A program made the position numbers and the translations under genes. Positions 54,859-64,000 of a stretch of 64,000 nt of DNA are shown here, one piece after another. Within the stretch, counting starts at the first letter, position 1. Every line of letters starts with the position of its first letter. Under the pieces are notes generated by a model. That model saw only the letters and a program-made list of their open reading frames with translations, was not told the DNA's origin and searched no databases. The DNA is from Cyanophora paradoxa (taxonomy: Eukaryota > Glaucocystophyceae > Cyanophorales > Cyanophoraceae), in the NCBI GenBank assembly GCA_004431415.1, contig QPMI01000049.1, forward strand, positions 62,001-126,000, in the 5' to 3' direction.

Positions 54859-57519
54859 ATGCCGGCGTGGGAACTGCCCGGCGGGGTCGGCGTTGGACTT
54901 TCTGTCAACAACTCACTCACGCGCAGCAAGGCGCGCACGCCGCCGCGCCCGTGTCGTCCCCGCTGATGGTTGATCGTGACAGGTCGAGTTCCGGCCGAGG
55001 AACGGCCGCCGCGTGAAGTGGTACACGTGCGGGCCGACTGTTTACGATGCCTCGCACGTGGGTCACGCCCGGTGCGGTCTGCTTCGCCTGCAGCTAAACG
55101 CAGTTCTAACGCAGCTGCGTAGCAACTACGTGACCTTCGACATCCTGCGGCGCATCGTCGAGGATTACCTGAACTACGATGTCGTTCTGGTCATGAACGT
55201 GACGGATATTGACGATAAGATCATCATCCGGTCGCGGGAGCGTTCAATCCCGTTCACTCAGCTCGCTCGCCAGTACGAGCAGGAATTTTTCGAGGACATG
55301 AAGGCGCTCGGGGTGCGTGTGGCATGCGTAGGGAGCACGGAAGCGCACGGAGTCTAACGAAGGTCCTGCAGGTCCGGCCTCCCGATGTAATCACGCGTGT
55401 CAGCGAGTACATTCCCGAGATCGTAACATACATAGAGAAGATCATTTCGAACGGCTTCGCGTATGCCTCGAACGGGAGTGTGTACTTCGACACCGTCAAG
55501 TTCGCCTCCGACCCTACCCATCAATACGCAAAAATGCACGGCTGCTCCGAGCAATCGCTTGTTGACGAGGCCGAAGGTGCGGGTTTCACCTCTCACTCTC
55601 TCCCTCCTCCTCTCCTCCGATGATTAGTCTTTCTCGTGTGCCTCCTCCACTTTTTCAAAATACGCGCTCTGCAGGATCGCTCTCCCAGGACCGGCCTGAC
55701 GAGAAGCGGAACTCTGGAGATTTCGCCCTTTGGAAGCGATCGAAAGAGGGCGAGCCCTCCTGGGACTCGCCCTGGGGTCCAGGGCGCCCTGGCTGGCATA
55801 TTGAGTGCTCGGCAATGGCAAGGTTAGCTTCCTTTTTATCGATGTTGCTTGTAATCCCAACTCAGAGAATATGGCTGTGCAGTGACATCTTTGGAGAGAA
55901 CATGGATGTTCATGCAGGAGGCATCGACCTGCGCTTTCCCCATCATGACAACGAGCTGGCTCAGGCCGAGGTGATTGTGCATGTTTAGAAGAGAACTTTT
56001 CAATCTTGACTGTGTTTTTGTTTCAGGCGTATTACCAACACAATCAGTGGGTTAACTACTTCCTCCATTCCGGCCATCTCCACATTGAGGGTTGCAAAAT
56101 GTCGAAGTCTCTCAAAAATTTCATCACGATCAAGGCAGGCACAGTATCGCAACTTCGTGCTGTCGAGCTGTTGCTAACTTCCGTTTAGGGTGCTCTGAAT
56201 GGTGGCTTCACTGCTAGGCAGATGCGGTTGCTGTTCCTTCTCCATCGATATGACCAGCCCCTTGATTACTCTGATGGCACGGTGGAGCGGGCACGGGTGG
56301 CAGACCGTCTGTTCTCAGAGTTCTTCCTGAACGTCAAAGTCGCTCTCCGTTCAGCGGCGTCAGTGGCCAACACAAGCGAGAAGCTTCGTCCCGAGGACCG
56401 GACCCTTTATGACAAGTGCATTCCATTGGTTCAGTTTCTAGCGTGCTTTTAATTGGCCCTTTGCAGCCTGCTGCAGCGGAAGGCTGCCGTGCATGCTGCT
56501 ATTCTCGACAACTTCAACACGCCCCTGGTACCTGATTCTATAGAACAGAGGATGAAGCTTCACGTCTAATCCTCACCAGGCAATGAACGAGATGTCCGAG
56601 CTCGTGAGAGCAACGAACGTGTACCTTGCCGAAGTGAAGGATATCAACAGCACTGTTCTGTCAAGCATTGCATCTTTCATTACGACCATGTTTAAGGTCT
56701 GTGTCTCCTTGAACCTACTTGTAGGAAGGGGTGTGTGGGTGATGTGCCGCTTTTGCAGGTTTTCGGCTGCATCCCTGATGGCGAAATTGGCTTCCCGGCT
56801 GGCGACGGGACGCAAAATGTGCTTGTGGATTTTCCGAATTCTCTCATATTGCGTTAGCCTGAACGCTCTCCAGATTGAGCAGGCTCTGACGCCTTTCCTC
56901 AACTCATTTTCGCAATTCCGGGATAATGTCCGGGCGGCAGCTCGGCAAAAGGGTGCGCCCCTGCAGTGTTCTTTTTTCAAAATTGTCCGGGGCTAGTGCG
57001 ATAAAAATTTCCACAGATCTCGGCCAGGTCCTTCAGGCCTGTGACCAAGTTCGTGACGACACAATGCCAGAGCTCGGTGTACGCATGGAGGACACTCCTT
57101 CGGGCATCTCCATCTGGAAGCTCGATGACAAGGAGAAGCTGCTTCGTGAACGCGAAGCGAAGCGTGCTGTTCGTTTCTGCTGCAAAGTCTCGCAGTGGAT
57201 TTTGGTTTCTGATGCGTTCACACAGGAGGCTGCTCAGAAGCAGCAGGAGGCAGAGAGAAAGGCTGCTGAGAAGGCAAAGAAAGCCGAGGAGGCGCGGCTG
57301 AAGGCACTCGAGAAGGAGGCCAAGGCCGCCATCAAGCCCTCTGAGATGTTTAGATCGATGACGGACAAGTTCTCTCAGTTTGACGAGCAAGGCATCCCGA
57401 CCCACACAGCTGATGGCCAGCCTGTGAGCAAGAGCTCAAGGAAGCAGCTTGAGAAGGACTTCCAGAAGCAGGTAAAGGACCACGAGGAATACCTGAAGAA
57501 GAAGGAAGCACAGCCGTAG
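54859..57519 (+). CDS. CARS1: Cysteinyl-tRNA synthetase, cytosolic type
   Basis: ATG 54,859 gives [13 protein letters not shown], then [11 protein letters not shown], spliced to [20 protein letters not shown]. The class I HIGH motif is H-V-G-H in [10 protein letters not shown], split by an intron. Then come [52 protein letters not shown] (zinc and cysteine site), [20 protein letters not shown] and the KMSKS loop [15 protein letters not shown]. The anticodon-binding end and the eukaryotic lysine-rich tail follow ([40 protein letters not shown]), with TAG at 57,517-57,519. There is no N-terminal targeting extension. The first intron (54,931-54,982) begins GCGCGC. Confidence 0.95.
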
Positions 57520-58108
57520 TCCCAGAAACACAGCTAGTCCCAGGTATTGACCGATTCGAGCCGAATCCAAAACAAAAACTAGTGTGCCAAAAGGGCTTAG
57601 TGTTTGGACACGAACTAAATCACAAGGATCGGGCCGGAACTTAGAAGTAGTAACTTAGTAATTGGGGAAAGTGCAATTGCTTTGGCAACGTTAACAATGT
57701 TGCCACTGGCCCCTGCAACCAGTGCTAGCAAGCTACAGATGCCCAGATGGAACTCTGAACTGAGCTCGAGAAGTTTGATTTCGAATTCGTTTCCGTCTGG
57801 TTCGCTTCTGAATTCGTTTCCGAAGGCTGACACCAAGTGACGCGAATAAACGTTGAAAATCGCATCGTCCGGGCTACGAGCCACTGATCATGAGTGTGGG
57901 ATGTACAGTAGTATACGCACCACAGCACTGCGTCATGAAAAGTCATTTAATTTTCATGTCGTGGGCCCAGGGCCCATCAAAGACGCCCCACCTAGCTTCG
58001 CCAACACGTTAACTCCGAACTCCAATTTCGAGAGGTACATTTTTCGATTTCGAGAGCTACATCCGATGATCGTGCATTCGCTTGAAAGAAACCCAGAGAG
58101 GGTTATAC
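57520..58108. other. Spacer between convergent CysRS and USP genes
   Basis: 589 AT-richer bases with gaattcgtttccg repeated at about 57,784 and 57,811 and palindromic words (gggcccagggccc near 57,963). No gene was seen. Confidence 0.5.
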
Positions 58109-61701
<3,593 letters not shown>

Positions 61702-61892
61702 CGATCTCTTCCGCCTGATCCGCAGCGCTCGCCCGAGTGCGACCCTTCGATTTCGCCTTCAACGCCTTGTTCTCAGCGGGTACCGAGAATCGGTTCGCTG
61801 CGAGGACGAGCTTGCAGCGGCCTGCACCTTCGACCTCGTCCGTAGTTGCTTTGAGGCTGTGCGAAGCCGTGCGCGCCACTAGCGCCGTCGCT
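61702..61892. promoter_or_regulatory. Divergent promoter region, USP / RFT1
   Basis: 191 bases separate the two start codons. The sequence is GC-rich with no TATA box; ttcgatttcgccttcaacgc near 61,746 is the only AT-richer part. Confidence 0.45.
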
Positions 61893-64000
61893 ATGGCGCC
61901 GGCGGAGGCGGAGGCGCCTCGCGCGGCCGCGGCGTCTCCCAGCGCAAAGGCAGACGATGCGCCAGCTTCGAGTCTTGATAAGGTCTCGTTCGGCCTGTCT
62001 ACGGCGGCGGGTCTCGTTGGGCTCAGCGTGTTCGTCCGCCTCGCCACCTTCGTGACGAACATCCTCATCGCCCGCGTTGTCGGGCCTGCCGTTTACGGGG
62101 TGCGCCTCGCGCTCAGATTGCGCGCGCGTGCTTAGAATGATGCGTACGCACAGCTGGCGCAAGTGCAGTTCCAGTTCATGCTGGCGTTCGTCATGCAGAT
62201 CAGCAAGGAGGGTGTTCGCAGGGCGACATCGACCGTCTCTCTGTCGTGAATTCCGTGAGGTTGCCTGATCCGTCTCCCCGCCCGACGAGCCCTTGCAGAC
62301 GCGAGGAGTGTTACAAGGGCACGAATCAGATGCGATCAATTGTCAACCTCGCATGGGGCGGCATGGGCATCAGCGGGGTAGCTGCCGTGACCATGGGTCT
62401 CATCTTCTTGGGGAATCATCGTTATGAAGAGGACTCCGATTTGTCAGCAGCGTCGTTCTGGCACGCAACCGTGATCTATGGTGCTCGTTTTCTTTGTGCA
62501 GGAGCAAGCACTGACGATACTAATATCGTGCCAGCCGCCGCGGCAGTGCTGGAAACGTCTGCAGAGCCCGCTTTTACTTTGGCCCAGGTTAGTTTTGATG
62601 GGGATTGTTTGCTTGCACCGCCAACAATGCGCCAGGCCAGAGCACAGCAGCATCTCCGGGTATCTGCCGAGGCATTTGCCACTGTTGCCCGCTGTATATC
62701 GACAGTGCTCTTTCTACGCAGCCGAATCGTTCGTCATGCTTTTACAGAGTGCCTTTAATAAACATTAACCCTTCAATAGGCACCTCTGGTCGCCCTTGCA
62801 GGAGCCCAGGCAGTATATGGCGCCTTCCTCTCCATCTCGCTCAGCTTTCGGGTTCTCCAGAGCAATGCACTCCAACTAAAGGCCATTTTACCAAGCTTTC
62901 AGTGAGCCACGTTCATCTTTCAGCCCTTTCCTCGGTCACTTACGTGTGCTCATAGTGTAGATGCAGTGGATCCCCCACTATTGTCGTTGGCGGGCACATT
63001 TTGCCTCCAGTCCATCTTTCGCTTCGGTCTTAGTGAAGGGGAGCGTGCCGTGCTCTCGTTCTCCAAAATCACCGAGCTTATACATAGAGGGGAGTACGCA
63101 CTTGTGAACAACCTCGGTCTGTACTTTCTTTGCTCTCTCTTCTGAAATCGTTTCCGGGGCATAACGCCAGCATTTGCATGCACCAGGATCGCTTGGAGTG
63201 CGTATGCTCTTGCAGCCAGTCGAGGAAGCCGCCGCGATCACATTTGCAAAGCTGTATGCTGGTGAGGTTTGGTGGATTTAAGCATATGCAGCACTTTGAT
63301 TGGTCCGCAGGCAAGTGGACTGCTGATGCCCAAGCTGCTGCTGCAATGTTTTTGCAGGTACTTCTCAAGACTGGACTTCTACTTGGTACGCATAATCTGC
63401 TGTTCTGGGGCTCTGCTCTTCATGAATGGACGCTGTGCAGGCATCTCAGCCGTAGCAATCGGGTACAATTCGGCAGGATTTGTCATCACCACTTTGTATG
63501 GGTCCAAGGTTTGCAGACATTCGTGTGCTCACGATGGAGCTGTGTTCTAATCTTCAAATAGTGGTCCACGGGGGATGCATCTGTACTCCTTGGCGATTTT
63601 TGCTTGCTGTTCGGCCTCCTGGCAGTAAATGGTGTCATGGAGGCTTTTCTCTCTTCAACGTCTTCCCCTTCCCAGCTTCGGAAGTTCCTCATGTGGCATG
63701 CAAGCGTCTCGGTCGTTTACTTGGTGTCTTGCTTCTTCGTGGTCCCTGTTGTTGGAATGCGGGGCCTCTTCTGGTCGAACGGCTTATGTGCATTTCCTCG
63801 TTACCAATTTTCTTCTGAATGTGGCTCATACGTGTATCAGGCATGTTGTGCCGTATTCTTTTCGCCTGGTTCATTAGCAGACGGTATTTAGAGGTGAGGT
63901 TTGTGTGCTTCCAGTCGTTTCCTTGCGGAAACCGTTGGTTGCAGGGAAGCTCCATCTCGTTTGCGGCCTGCATCCCTTCTCTTTCCTTCCTACTGGCCTC
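61893..64000 (+). CDS. RFT1: RFT1, lipid-linked oligosaccharide transport factor (3' end beyond window)
   Basis: ATG 61,893 gives an alanine-rich cytosolic head (MAPAEAEAPRAAAASPSAKA). Membrane segments follow: LSTAAGLVGLSVFVRLATFV with TNILIARVVGPAVYG, and LAQVQFQFMLAFVMQISKEG with VRRA, the family's first conserved loop. Further exons read QMRSIVNLAWGGMGISGVAA, EGERAVLSFSKITELIHRGE, YALVNNLG, ISAVAIGYNSAGFVITTLYG and KFLMWHASVSVVYLVSCFFV. RFT1 is a multi-spanning ER protein of the MOP/flippase fold needed for N-glycan assembly on dolichol; whether it flips Man5GlcNAc2-PP-Dol itself is debated. The coding region runs off the right edge, and the last exons seen are noisy. Confidence 0.9.

Overview
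The window is nuclear DNA from a photosynthetic eukaryote, most likely a unicellular alga. Nearly every recognisable gene is split by many short introns (about 45 to 95 bases), there is no operon layout, and the gene set is purely eukaryotic (eIF3a, NOG2, NKAP, ALYREF, RPAP3, TIP41, RFT1, TRM13). One gene encodes a plant-type [2Fe-2S] ferredoxin with an N-terminal extension that starts M-A-A-F. An N-terminal phenylalanine of this kind is typical of plastid presequences in glaucophytes, red algae and some red-derived lineages, so a glaucophyte such as Cyanophora is my leading but unproven guess. Exons and introns are both very GC-rich, and intergenic DNA alternates between GC-rich repeats and AT-richer stretches crowded with short palindromes.

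Layout. Positions 1 to about 16,650 are gene-poor and repeat-rich: two arrays of one 40-bp minisatellite family, a 159-bp tandem foldback, dispersed inverted repeats and palindrome clusters, with a few low-confidence candidate genes. From 16,686 onward the window is gene-dense: SDHAF1 (-), a 12-kb giant GTPase gene (+), a short XAP5/FAM50-like gene (-), plastid ferredoxin (+), TRM13 (+), eIF3a (-), NKAP (+), ALYREF (-), an ADO/PCO thiol dioxygenase (-), a small unknown gene (+), NOG2 (-), a small membrane protein (-), TIP41 (+), a hotdog-fold protein (-), RPAP3 (+), a SAS6-like protein (+), cysteinyl-tRNA synthetase (+), a USP4/11/15-type deubiquitinase (-) and RFT1 (+, cut by the window end). 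Many neighbours are head-to-head pairs sharing 190 to 350 bases of promoter, or tail-to-tail pairs.

The most striking item is the giant gene at 17,354-29,291. It joins two B-boxes, a coiled coil, a propeller-like region, a GBP-like large GTPase domain, a long Cys/His-rich region and a C-terminal von Willebrand A domain. These parts are used separately in animal cell-autonomous immunity (TRIM, GBP/VLIG), so this is my best candidate for an undescribed system. A second theme is splicing: several introns can only be drawn with a GC rather than GT donor, and one of them contains an in-frame stop and no GT at all.

Most genes are informational or housekeeping: translation (eIF3a, CysRS, TRM13, NOG2), mRNA handling (NKAP, ALYREF, XAP5-like), assembly and signalling (RPAP3, TIP41, SDHAF1), oxygen sensing or thiol oxidation (ADO/PCO), N-glycosylation (RFT1) and ubiquitin removal (USP). 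Exon boundaries were worked out by eye from reading frame, splice motifs and remembered family patterns, with no alignment or transcript data.
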